Assembly: GCA_958510825.1 (NCBI GenBank)
Contig: OY294044.1
Coordinates: 102,090,893 to 102,154,892, forward strand
Direction: 5' to 3'
Source: Brachypterus glaber
Lineage: Eukaryota; Arthropoda; Insecta; Coleoptera; Kateretidae
DNA: 64,000 nt
Part shown: one piece after another, positions 53,411 through 63,560 of the stretch
Position numbering within the stretch: position 1 is the stretch's first letter
Layout: each line of letters starts with the position of its first letter
Translations under genes and position numbers: made by a program
The notes under the pieces: model-generated
Databases searched by the model: none
The model's input: the letters and a program-made list of their open reading frames with translations, nothing else
What the model was told of the DNA's origin: nothing

Positions 53411-53544
53411 AATACAACATGCTCGAATCAAGTGTGCCTGGGAAGTATGATGGCTCAGCCAGGCAGAAACGAAATTCGAAGCCCGCAGGAGGTTTTGAAA
53501 CACGCCAAGGATTTTTTAGACCAATATTTTACTTCCATTCGAAG
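53411..53544 (+). CDS. Nos: Nitric oxide synthase, one internal exon (start of the oxygenase domain)
   Basis: A polypyrimidine-AG acceptor (ACTTTTTCTTTGTTTTAG) ends at 53410 and a donor AAG|GTAGGT begins at 53545. The exon is 134 bp and enters in phase 0. The frame gives TTCSNQVCLGSMMAQPG and then PQEVLKHAKDFLDQYFTSIR. In NOS proteins a C-x4-C pair (here CSNQVC) forms the zinc site at the dimer interface, followed by GS-M and the helix with (F/I)x(D/E)QY(Y/F)xSI. This is the region just before the haem-binding part, so the enzyme makes NO from arginine. The longest ORF over the site is in another frame and is not the gene. No other NOS exon was found in the window; the rest must lie beyond long introns. 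Strand is opposite to CFAP299. Confidence 0.9.
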
Positions 53545-53636
53545 GTAGGTCTATTTGTTTTAGTTTTACTACATTATTTAAAATATAATTCTAGACAGTT
53601 CATTTTTAGCGAGCTTTTAAAAAACGTTACTATACT

Positions 53637-53722
53637 TCTAACATAAGAAAATGAAACATTTCCAACTCGAGAGATGCCAAATTAGCATCTCGAGAGTTGG
53701 AAATGTAATTTTCTTATGAGGT
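53637..53722. repeat. Perfectly placed hairpin near the NOS exon
   Basis: CATAAGAAAATGAAACATTTCC and GGAAATGTAATTTTCTTATG are inverted around AACTCGAGAGATGC and GCATCTCGAGAGTT, with a 7-base loop. It lies in the NOS intron about 95 bp after the donor and resembles a small MITE. Confidence 0.6.
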
Positions 53723-53971
53723 TAAAACTTTTACTTTTGAGATATAGCTTATTTGACACCATTTTTATATGCCATTTTATTTTAAATACTAAAATAAAAT
53801 AAAAATTGTATTGTTTATAAATTGTTCAAATATTTTATAATTTGTATTTAAATTATAAATAATTTCATTTGTAATAAACCTAATTTATTATTATTATGTT
53901 AAAATCACAATCATTTCGCTTTTTCATTGTTTTTGTGGTTAAGGGCTTTAAGTGCCCAAAGTATTTCCTAG

Positions 53972-54880
53972 ATGGAACTATTGTATTTTTTAATACTTAT
54001 ATTTATCAATGACATTGTCAAAAGTATTGAGTGTTTTTTAACTTTGTATGCTGATGACACTAATGCTGTCATAACAGGGTGTGACGCTTATCAACTAAGC
54101 AGTAATGCAAATAACTGTTTACAACAAATGAGCAAATGGTGTGCTGACAATGGACTTGTATTAAACCCTGTAAAAACCGGTTTACTCTTATTCTCTCCAG
54201 ATCATGCAAAATCTAATTTTAGCATTCTCGTCAAAAGTAATGGTGCGTCAATAAATCAAGAGTTATCTATAAAGTTTTTGGGAGTGTATTTAGATGAACA
54301 CCTAACCTGGGAATCCCATATAAGTTCGGTAATTAAAAAATTATCTAGTAAGAACTATGCTATTTTGCAACTGAGAGATATTGTCAGTAGGAGTACTCTA
54401 ATGACATATTATTATGGCTGTGTTAATTCCATTCTTAATTATGGCATTATTTGTTGGGGTAATAGTACTCATACTGACGGTGTATTACGGTTGCAAAAGA
54501 GATTGATTCGAACTATGTTTAGTTTGCCATTTAATCAACCATGTAAGCCTTATTTTAAACAAAACGGTATTCTCACAGTTATTAATATTTATATCTTAAG
54601 TCTGCTTGTCTATGCTAGAAAAAATATTAAAACTTTTAAAACCTGCGGGGATATAAATCATTATGTAACAAGAGGAAGGAATAATCTGTACCAGCCCCTA
54701 AACAGACTCGTACAAGTTAGTAAAGGCCCTAAATATTTGTCAATAAAATTATACAACCATTTGCCAAACAGATTTAAAACCCTAAGCAGCTTCAATCAAT
54801 TTAAAAATAATGTTAAGTTAATGCTTAAAACAAATCCTTTCTATTCCATTCAGGAATATTTAGAATCTAAAATTTTATAA
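53972..54880 (+). pseudogene. RT C-terminal half of the jockey-type copy
   Basis: The frame of 302 codons contains FINDIVKSIECFLTLYADDT (motif C, LYADDTNAV), NGLVLNPVKTGLLLF, IKFLGVYLDEHLTWESHI, LNYGIICWGN and a C-terminus ending IQEYLESKIL before TAA at 54878-54880. It is close in type to the copies at 3328 and 47560. Motifs 0-A are missing, so it is inactive although the frame is open. Confidence 0.9.
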
Positions 54881-55047
54881 CTATTTTTTGTAAATTATTT
54901 TTGTGCTTTATATGTATAATTCTATAGTTTTAACTTGTATTTATATTTATTTATATTTTTTGTAGATATGTCCACATATTTAAATTTTGTAACTATTTTA
55001 TGTATTTTTTGACATTTCCAATACCTACCAAGTAGGTCTAAGGAAGA

Positions 55048-55052
55048 AATAA

Positions 55053-55107
<55 letters not shown>
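55048..55107 (+). repeat. (ATT)20 tail
   Basis: Uninterrupted ATT repeat after AATAAATT, the longest such tail in the window, suggesting a recent insertion. Confidence 0.9.
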
Positions 55108-55108
<1 letters not shown>

Positions 55109-55110
55109 TT

Positions 55111-55487
55111 TGACGTTAGCCGTACGGTATAATTTTTTAATGTTTAAATCCTAAACGCATTCTACCCAAGTTAAAATTTATTAAATTTATATCATATCAT
55201 ATATATGTATCATACAATTTATATGACAGTTATTCAGATATAAATAATTTTGATATTTAATTCTCGAAACCCTTAACTGCAATCAAAAAAGAGTTCTTGG
55301 TAAAAAAAAATTATTATAGTTTTTTAAAGAAATTAATTCCGATTATTATTATATATAGCTTGAATAATAACACCAAAAACCGGTTGATCTGTTTTAGCTG
55401 GAATACCCTGTATAGCATATGAAATATACCTTAAATTAAAATTAACTATTTTGATTAAATATAATGGTTACATCAATGAATAAGTTT
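55111..55487. other. NOS intron spacer
   Basis: AT-rich. ATACCCTGTATAG near 55405 resembles a lone TACAGGGTA end of the foldback family. Otherwise nothing. Confidence 0.4.
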
Positions 55488-55504
55488 GGCAGACTAACAT
55501 CTCT

Positions 55505-55972
55505 ACTCTAAATTTCTCTACTCCCTAACATCCCTACTCCATAACATCCCTACTCTATAACAACTCTACTTCATGACATCTCTACTCCATAACATCCCTA
55601 CTCCATAACATCCCTACTCTATAACAACTCTACTTCATGACATCTCTACTCCATAACATCCCTACTCCATAACATCCCTACTCTATAACAACTCTACTTC
55701 ATGACATCTCTACTCCATAACATCCCTACTCCATAACATCCCTACTCTATAACAACTCTACTTCATGACATCTCTACTCCATAACATCTCTACTCCATAA
55801 CATCCCTACTCTATAACAACTCTACTTCATGACATCTCTACTCCATAACATCCCTACTCCATAACATCCCTACTCCATAACATCCCTACTCCCCAACAAC
55901 CCTACTCCGTAACATCTCTACTCTATAACATCTCTACTCCATAACATCTCTACTCCGTAACATCTCTACTCC
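55505..55972 (+). repeat. Subterminal array of 16-bp repeats (left)
   Basis: Some 29 units of CTCTACTCCATAACAT and variants. A 64-bp higher-order unit of four variants (CTC.., CCC.., CCC..TCTATAACAA, CTC..TTCATGACAT) repeats about five times. Likely transposase-binding or replication-slippage repeats. Confidence 0.9.
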
Positions 55973-56294
55973 GCACTATATGCACTTGATTAGCAACCTA
56001 TTAAGTAAGTGCTTTGCGGAACAATGTACAATGTTTTTTTTTCGTTATCATATACGATAATAAAGCTATAGCTAGAAAGTGCTATAATAGCCTAGACGCA
56101 TACAAATTTATTGTTTATTTAATTACATATTAAAAATAAATAATATCATTATATCGGAGAAAAAAAAACTATATTTTAAGAAAAAATGTGTTTATAATAA
56201 TAAAAAAAAATTAAAATTTTTATTTAACATAATAAGTATTTAATATAAGTGTTTAACAATGTATTATAACTATTTTTTTTTAGTCTTCGACGCA

Positions 56295-56398
56295 CAAACA
56301 TACCTGCGACCTACGGACTTGGAGTCTTGGTGGTATATTTGTTCCCTGTATATGTACCTCCAAGTCCCGTCTCTTTGCCCGCGTACTCTTAACATGTT
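56295..56398. other. GC-rich exon-like island inside the element
   Basis: About 110 bp of normal GC in AT-rich DNA. On the minus strand it is bounded by an acceptor-like TTTTTTTTTATTAG and, 96 bases later, a donor-like TCGCAG|GTATGT, and is open as RAKRRDLEVHIQGTNIPPR. On the plus strand it follows TTTTTTTTTAG and is open in all three frames for 33-40 codons, with AATAAA just after. The strand is undecided and the protein is unknown. It may be a captured exon or a remnant of the transposase gene. Confidence 0.35.
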
Positions 56399-56767
56399 CT
56401 AATAAAAAAAAACAAAATATTCTAATAAATAAGGTATTATTGAACTAAATATTTTAAATGTAAAAATTCAAATTGCTTACCGTGACAAATATTTTTTTGA
56501 CTTAAGTCAATTTTATAAAAGGTGCTAAAACACCTTTTGTACAGAACTGTAAAACAATAATTATCGAAATTGTCACAAAGTTTTTTTAAATTAAATTAAC
56601 AAATATATTACTATGTATATTTAAGTTTGTATTTATAACATACGTCTGTATTTTTTTTTTATTTTGTATAAAGACAAACACTTACTAGGAAAAATTGTGA
56701 TAAAATAATGTACTTTGTTCCGTCAATCACTCCTTAATTAATAAGTTGCTAATCAAGTGCATATAGT

Positions 56768-56985
56768 GCGGAGTAGAGATGTTACGGAGTAGAGATGTTA
56801 TGGAGTAGAGATGTTACGGAGTAGGGTTATTGGGGAGTAGGGATGTTATGGAGTAGGGATGTTATGGAGTAGGGATGTTATGGAGTAGAGATGTTATGTA
56901 GTAGAGATGTTATGGAGTAGGGTTGTTATGGAGTAGGGATGTTATGGAGTAGAGATGTTACGGAGTAGTGAAATTTAGAGTAGAG
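56768..56985 (-). repeat. Subterminal array of 16-bp repeats (right)
   Basis: About 14 units of GAGTAGAGATGTTATG, the reverse complement of the left array, with fewer copies and no clear 64-bp periodicity. Confidence 0.9.
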
Positions 56986-57006
56986 ATGTTAGTCTGCCAT
57001 AAGTTT

Positions 57007-57740
57007 TAGTATTTTATGTAATTTAGACCTCATCGTACTAAAGGTCAAAAGTGAACTAAAAATATGTCACGTAATACCGTTGTTATGTAATGAAGTGACA
57101 TTTTTATGATATAGAAGCATTAAAAAAAAGTGTGAAAAAATATGCAATATTTTTTTTTAAATTATCTCTAAATTGGCATAATTGCCTGTACTAAAATTTA
57201 AAAAATAAGACCTGCTGTTTTTTAAGGTCAAATTCGGATTCTGCGCCTTTAAATTAATAATTATATTTTTTGAGCTCAGGAAAAAAGTTTACACTGTGTG
57301 CTTTAATTTTATTGCTTTTACATTTATTTGCTTTTTACGAAAAAACTAAGCCAAACAAAAAAAAATTGTATAATTGTTTTTGTAGAGAATTTTATAATTT
57401 ACAAGTTCTATAAAATTTTTTTACAAACCGGATAGTTTTGCCCCCAATAAGAAATTAAGTAAACTTTGCACTTTCATTTACAGTTTTTTTATTTTTTCGC
57501 ATACTTACTATAACAGTAGGTGAATATGGATGTTTGAATTCCTCGTACATTTTTTAAAATACCCTAAAATTTTCAAATTCCTATGGTTCTTCTTTTCAAG
57601 ATTTTGAAAAAAACGTCATTAAATCCTGGATTTATATCTCAGATTCGGTTCTAAGCCCTTGAATTAGTAAGGAAAACTTACCTTTAGATCAGGGCAAAAA
57701 AAGTCGTGATTTGTAGCCTAGTGATATTATTGTAGATATA
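57007..57740. other. AT-rich spacer in the presumed NOS intron
   Basis: AAATTCGGATTCTGCGCC at 57231 resembles the inner arm of the CACTA-like foldback at 45238-46761. No gene. Confidence 0.45.
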
Positions 57741-58315
57741 CACTCAGAAAATTTCGTTGTATTTTAATCCTGAATGTTATTTGTTAATACATATTTTTTA
57801 TTTATATTGCCATCATTGGTATTTACTTGTCGTATTAAATACTGCAATGTGTGTATGGTATACGAAATGTTGTCATACTAACATAGAGACCGTGCTGGTA
57901 CATTTGGATCCCCACCCAACATGTGTTTATTAATACTGTAACATTTGGTAAATTATATCACAGTTATAGTTTGGTATACTTTAAGTTGTAGTTGTTGTGT
58001 TATTGATCTAGTTTAAAGTATGTTACAGTATTTAGTAAAACAACAATAGGTAAATAATACAAAAATTTTGATTAATAATAATACAGAGAAAAGTAAAAAA
58101 AGAATCGATTATTTTGTCAGTGCGTAATTTTGTGTGTTTGCAATCTTTATATTATTACTAATCAAAATGTTGGTATTATTTACCGGTTTTTCTGAATACT
58201 GTACATACTTTAAACTAGATCGCAAGTAAAGTATTAAATACCAATGGTGGCGATATAAATAAAAAATATGTATTAACAAATAAAATTTAGTATTAAAATT
58301 AAAATTTTCTGAGTG
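57741..58315. mobile_element. Tc1/mariner-like MITE
   Basis: CACTCAGAAAATTT at 57741 is inverted at 58315 and each end is next to TA. The arms continue (TTTGTTAATACATATTTTTT with its inverse; ATACCAATG(G/A)TGG-type sequence). A second inner dyad contains ACTAGATC. It is 575 bp and non-coding. Confidence 0.7.
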
Positions 58316-60472
58316 TATACAAAAATTCTAAGTAATTTAAATATTTACATCGTGTATTTTTAGTACCAACGTATTATTATTTCCTATGTGAAATACTCAT
58401 TTTTCAATTTTGTTGGAAAATAATAGTCAGAAGTATATAAGATATAAGAGAGTCATTTCGGTCTTAAATATTTCCCAAGATATTTAAAATAAATAATAAT
58501 ATTATTGCTTTGTGCGGCAATGCAATATATTGCAGGAGAACACACCTGGAGGTCAATTCTTTAATTTTGTACCCAGGTGAACTGTTTCTCAAAAAAAAAA
58601 AATCCCCAGTAAATTAAAAATATTGTGAATTTCTATTCTCGACTTTGTATGAAAATAAGTTCCCCACTGAAATTTTAAATTCGCATTTTGAACGTAATTC
58701 TGAGCACAAATAATATTTGTTTTGAAATCAACCAATAAGACACCGTATTTTGCTTTTCCATTTTCAGCATTTTGGGAAAGCCTTGCATTCTTGCAAAATT
58801 TTCAATTTTGTTTGCGATTGTTGCGTTTTATGACGTTGATATAAATTGTTTTTTTTTTTCATATACTTATTTTTCACTATTAATGATACGAAGTGGAATA
58901 TTTTTCAGTTATAGCCGATTGGTGAATATAAATTATATTTGTTAACTTAGTTAGGTTGGAAAAAAATCTTCTATCGTATAGTTAAACTATACCCGAGCGG
59001 AGAATATACTTAACCACGTACCACTTTATTCGGAAGCTATGAGTTCTAGTAAGACGGTGCCTTGGAAACAGATCGAAACAATAGGTTCTTAACTTAAAAA
59101 TAATATATCAAATAAATGTGATTAAAATTTTTCAAGAACATGAAAGATCAATCCTTACTTCTAAGTTCTACCTCTATGTAAAGCTCCTAAATGCTTATAT
59201 CCATTATATAGTAGTTTGCCATTAAATACTTCTAAATTAAAACATTCTATGTTTGAAATTACAACTATTCACCATAATTTTCAAAGCCCAATTTATTGTC
59301 CACATTTCCCTCAGTGTAAATATTAAAACCGGTACATATAAGTCTTTAAATATTTTTAAACAATATTTTTCAAAGTTCATTACCAACAAAATTTCTAACA
59401 GAGTAGATAGAAAATCGAACCGAATAAAATTCGAAAATATTTTAAAGAATTAAACCCAAAAAATATTTATAAGTACCAAGATCGCGTTATAAATATTAAC
59501 ATTAAAATTATAACATTAACATTAAAATTATAAAAATGAAGAAGAAGAAAATTATAAGTCCCAAAAAAGTTCAAAAAAAGAATTTTTGATCAAAGAATAA
59601 TTATTTAAATTATTCTTAACAGGTGGATACAAATCCACCTGCAAATATTGAATATTTTTCAAAAAACTCTAAATCCCACATGCTACATATAGCATTAAAA
59701 TTATAGAAAGCACGCAGCTAAACTAGCCTGAATTAAACAATTTTTGGCTATATTGCGTTAAAGACTACTCCATAGCCAATTTAGAATTTTCCATTATAAT
59801 TCTACCTGGAACAATCCCTAGGGGCCACTAAGTTCGAAAAAAAACGTGCCGATTAAAGTAGATTCATTTAGGATAGTCCTACACGGAAAAAATATATAGT
59901 TATTTAAAATAACGTACTATTATTATACAGGATTATTCAGAAATGGGGAATTACAACAATGCGTATGGGTCCATGTTAGAGTTTAATTTTCCCATACTAA
60001 AACAAAAAATATGCGCAGAAGTTTAGGAGCAGATTTTTTAAAGAAAACACTCATACAATTAGTACGCCGTGGCGCTAGCTCGAAATTAATAAAAAAGCGC
60101 TGTTACCAAATTGATATAGTTTTTGAAGATTTCTTTCAATTTAATTGAAATAGAATGATTCTGTCGTTAATAATGACTTTAATAATGAATTTAATTACAA
60201 AAAAAATTAAAGGGTTGAATTTTTGTTCAAAAAATTAAATAAAATGATTATTCTGGTATAAAATATTTACTCACCGTCTTATTTAAAAATAAATTTCTAG
60301 TTAAAACAATGATACACATTCATTTGTCCATAATTATGGACAAATTATAATTTTACCTTTATGTAAATATTTACCAAAATTTTAAGATATTAGCTTTTTC
60401 TTAAAAACTTGTATTACAAGTAGGGGTGAACGGGGCTAGTTGCCGCAGTGGTAAGTTGTCGAAGTGCTTATA
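58316..60472. other. AT-rich spacer with repeat fragments
   Basis: 58720-58860 matches the repeat family at 12170-13350 (GCGTTTTATGACGTTGATATA). ATACAGGATTATTCAGAAAT at 59937 looks like one end of a TACAGGGTG-type repeat. A short GAATAATTATTTAAATTATTC hairpin and an ATTAACATTAAAATTATAA duplication are at 59490-59620. No gene could be supported, and no second NOS exon was seen. Confidence 0.45.
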
Positions 60473-61100
60473 CAGAGCGGTCTAAAAGTCACCCCCCCCT
60501 CTTAACTTTTGAACCAGTTGAGATATCGACTTCAAATTTGGAATTTTTAAATAAGACAACTTAAACTATCTTTTAGCATTTATTTAATACTTTCAGCTCT
60601 TAAAATGTGGGCAGGGGGGCATGGAGGCACATTTTTTTAAATGGAAAAATTGGGCTTAAAAAGGGGTTGAAAATGGGTATTAATGTCAAAATACCTCCAA
60701 AAAAAAACAAATAATTTTTTTAAAATGCCTAATTCATCATAAAAAAATGTTAATTATACTTTTAAACTAATTTTAGTTGACATAAATAAAAATTTATAAA
60801 AAAAAAACTTAAAAAATCGAATGTTTTAGCACAAAAAATTGAAAAATAAAAACCTTAAAAAACCTTTTTAAAAAATTTAAAAATGTTAGCTTAAATAGAG
60901 AATTTTATAAGCTTTAAAATGATGTATCACACGACCCCCCTTTCCATTTCCAAAAATGTCCCCACATTTTAAGAGCTGAAAATATCAAATATATGCTAAA
61001 AGATAGTTTAAGTTGTCTTATTTAAGAGTTCTAAATTTGAAGTCGATATCTCAACTCGTTCAAAAGTTAAAAGGGGGGGGGTGACTTTTGGCCCGCACTG
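60473..61100. mobile_element. Tc1-like MITE, 628 bp
   Basis: CAGAGCGGTCTAAAAGTCACC and, inverted, CAGTGCGGGCCAAAAGTCACC form the ends, with TA on both sides (60471-60472, 61101-61102). Arms also share TTAAGAGCTGAAAATATCAA-like and AAATTTGAAGTCGATATCTC-like blocks. Same family as 4543-6463. Confidence 0.82.
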
Positions 61101-61657
61101 TATGTCTTAAAGTACATTCAAATTAAGTTACTTGCAAATCGCCAGGTCCTCGATCGGGTTCTTTTGAATGCTAGAAGCCTCGAAAAATGGGGTCCCCGAA
61201 AGATATATTTTTAACTTACTGAGTCAAACAAATTACATTTATTACATTTAGATTAGTGTATTTTCACACTTTTACACAATTATTCACTAGGCTAAGAGTT
61301 AAAAAAAGACTTTAAAAACTTTACCTGACATGTGTCAACACTAAAAACTCTCTTTAATTTTCATTTAAACAAAATGTAATTTCATAAATTCTCATTTCTT
61401 TAAAAAATTAGGTATTACATATTTTAAAGGCACTTTTTAAAGACTGTTCTCACCCCTTGGCCCCAGAATTATTGTGTATAACTATGAAAATAGCTTAATC
61501 TGAATGTATTGAATAAAATGTATATGATTCGGCAAGTTAAAAATAGATTTTTCGGTAGCTCATTGCCATAGCTATTGGAGCTTTTAGCACCCAAGGGAAC
61601 CGGATACGGGGTTTAAAAATTTGAAAATTGCTTAATTTGAATGTACTTTAAGACATA
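61101..61657. mobile_element. Inverted-repeat element abutting the Tc1-like MITE
   Basis: TATGTCTTAAAGTACATTCA extends to AATTAAG (27 bp) and is exactly inverted at 61631-61657. An inner diverged copy of the motif (CTTAATCTGAATGTATT) is at 61494. The left end touches the TA target of the Tc1-like MITE. It has no ORF. Confidence 0.65.
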
Positions 61658-62389
61658 TATAAAATAAAGCCGGGAGCTAATAATGGAATAAAAATGGTCA
61701 CCAACTCTCCGACCATAATGCATGAATGTATAATCAACATTTACGGAAATAAAATCTTTTTGTGTTTATCTCAAAACAACAATTTTGGACTAGTACTGTT
61801 CTTAAACTGACCGATTTAATTTTACCTTATACACTATCTGGAGATTGTTTTATATTTTCATAAAGTCTAAGGATATATGAAACGAAAACAAAAATAAAGA
61901 AAACTTGCAATTCATAAAAGTAAATTTAAATATTCGCAGTTTTATAGGACAAGTATTATTTTCTCCCCGAAGTTTAATATTAATATTTTTCCGGTTTCCA
62001 AATCCGTAAGAATTTACAACAAGCCGTGAAGACATATAATGCTTAGCATTGTATAGTAATCTCTTCGCAGTGAATAGTATGTTGCATTTTCTCTCGATAT
62101 AAAAATTTTGAGTTTATGGTACAGGTTCTTATATTTTAAATAATTTTATAAAAAGTGGCGCCCCCTGTAAGTTTTTTGTTTATAAATTAATTTTCTTTAA
62201 TTAGTATGAATATTTTTATCCATTAAAGTGGTATTCTGAAAATTTCAAGATTTTTCCTTCTATTTTTAATATTTTTGTTAAAATATAATGCTCCTGTAAC
62301 TTTTTTCTTTATGTATGGATTTTTTTTTAATAAATATGAATATTTCAATTAACTAAATGTATTGTATTCTAAAAATTTGGATTTTATCT
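61658..62389. other. AT-rich spacer
   Basis: TGCTCCTGTAACTTTTTTCT-like and GCGCCCCCTGTAAGTTTTTT-like words recur at 62158 and 62286 and near 62750, suggesting a degenerate tandem repeat. No gene. Confidence 0.4.
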
Positions 62390-62666
62390 GACTTTTATAT
62401 GTTTATGTTTATGTTTGTTTTTTAACCTCGTACTATTCTACTTAATTAAGCATCCTCTGAGTCCAGGACTTGTGTGGGCTAGTAGTAGAGGGAACCACCG
62501 GCTTTAATTGACTTTCGAACCAATATATCTATATATATACGCCTATACGCCTTCGCCAAATTTCAATTATTAATTAACTGAAAAAGGCAATCTGCGCCAG
62601 TGAGGTTTGAACTCACGATCATTAGCTCAGTGTCAATGCCTTAGACCGCTGAGCTAAATCTCCCAT
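62390..62666 (-). mobile_element. tRNA-derived SINE, copy 2
   Basis: Read on the minus strand from 62665: GGGAGATTTAGCTCAGCGG holds the A box (about 62657-62646) and GAGTTCAAACCTC the B box (about 62614-62602). The tRNA-like head is better kept than in copy 1. The body is shared with 2231-2506 and has a (TATA)n insertion near 62525-62540. The tail ends in AAACAAACATAAACATA-like sequence near 62390-62420. Confidence 0.85.
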
Positions 62667-62686
62667 AAAAATAATAAATATAAAAT

Positions 62687-62719
<33 letters not shown>

Positions 62720-63189
62720 TATACCCATTTATTTTTAACTTTGAAAAACTTGCGCCCCTCTAACTTTTTTCTCTCATACAACTTAATTTTTTCTGTGAAT
62801 TTGAGATCGATAGGATATTTCGTTCTTAAGTTATCGTGTTTACAAAAGACTTGACACACAGACGGACGGACGGACGATATTTTTAAAAATAGATTTGGAT
62901 AAAAAGTATTTGTAGAAATATATATGTTTATATAGAAACTTATTATCTGTGTGCGTTTCTGACGATTTTGTATAATACTCTTCTACTTATGAGACTTCGA
63001 AGGGTATAATACCACCACAGATTTACGCAGAAATACGGGATATATTTAACAGATTTTCTTCCACAAAGAGAAAGTCTAATCGGAAAAAATAAAAATAGAA
63101 TATAGAAGGTACACACGTAAGATGATAGTAGGTGGCATACATTGCCCAGTATAAAGCTATTCCATTTTTCACCTCCGCGCGTGAAAAGC
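62667..63189. repeat. A-run, (TA)n and dispersed-repeat fragment
   Basis: A17-type run and TA repeat at about 62684-62722. 62750-62880 shows the CCCCTCTAACTTTTTTCT, GTTCTTAAGTTATCG and GACGGACGGACGGACG blocks of the dispersed family seen at 12170-13350. 63100-63185 is inverted relative to 13800-13860. Confidence 0.6.
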
Positions 63190-63560
63190 ATTTTTAATTA
63201 TCAGATCCACTTTCAGAAATCTCAAAAACCCCAATATACAATTTCATAAAAACTATCCCCGTCGTCCCTCAGGGGGTGGATTAAGAATTTTTTTATTTTA
63301 AGCTTCAGTTTTAGCTACCTCAGAAACCCCAATATATACATTTTCTAGAAAACTACCCCCGCCCCTCAGGGGGTGGATTTAGAAAAAAATTATTTTAAGA
63401 TTCAGTTTTAGCTACCTTAAAAACATATCAATTTTCAAGAAAACTACCCCCGCCCCTCAGGGTGTGGAGTAAGATTTTTTTTTAATTATCAGATTCACTT
63501 TCAGCAACCACAAAAACCCCAATATACCAGATTCAGTTTCGTCGTCACCAAAAACCCCTA
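63190..63560 (-). repeat. Degenerate tandem repeat, ~100-bp unit, ~4 copies
   Basis: Reverse-orientation relative of the array at 13370-13800: ATCAGATTCACTTTCAGCAA, AAAAACCCCAATATA and ACTACCCCCGCCCCTCAGGG repeat in order. Confidence 0.75.

Larger units (their letters stand above)
53960..55110 (+). mobile_element. Jockey-type retrotransposon copy, 5' truncated, in the NOS intron
   Basis: From about 53960 (LILIFINDIV, end of RT motif B region) to an (ATT)n tail at 55048-55107. Same orientation as NOS. Confidence 0.87.
55488..56998. mobile_element. 1.5-kb DNA transposon-like element with perfect 8-bp target duplication
   Basis: GGCAGACTAACATCTCTACT at 55488 is inverted at 56998, and ATAAGTTT flanks both ends (55480-55487, 56999-57006). 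Eight-base duplications are typical of hAT, P and Merlin elements. Inside each end is an array of 16-bp repeats, and inside the arrays a ~30-bp inverted pair (CACTATATGCACTTGATTAG and its inverse). The centre is AT-rich except for an exon-like island. No transposase motif was recognised, so the superfamily is open. Confidence 0.85.

Noticed and set aside
53419..53646. 75-codon plus-strand frame starting MLESSVPGK
   Set aside because: It overlaps the NOS exon in a different frame and runs through the splice donor into the intron.
55505..55972. CRISPR-like array of regular 16-bp repeats
   Set aside because: There are no unique spacers; units are contiguous, the genome is eukaryotic, and a mirrored array at the other end shows they are subterminal transposon repeats.
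56295..56398. Second NOS exon
   Set aside because: None of the six frames has the motifs expected after the TSIR segment (the GTYQL or W-RNA-RC-GR regions).
59038..59095. Short frame beginning MSSSKTVPWKQ
   Set aside because: Only 17 codons to a stop, without a good donor; interesting residues but not enough to support a gene.
59253..59453. 66-codon plus-strand frame
   Set aside because: K/N/I-rich with no motif; typical of chance frames at this base composition.
62641..62859. 72-codon minus-strand frame
   Set aside because: It spans an A-run, a TA microsatellite and the start of a SINE.
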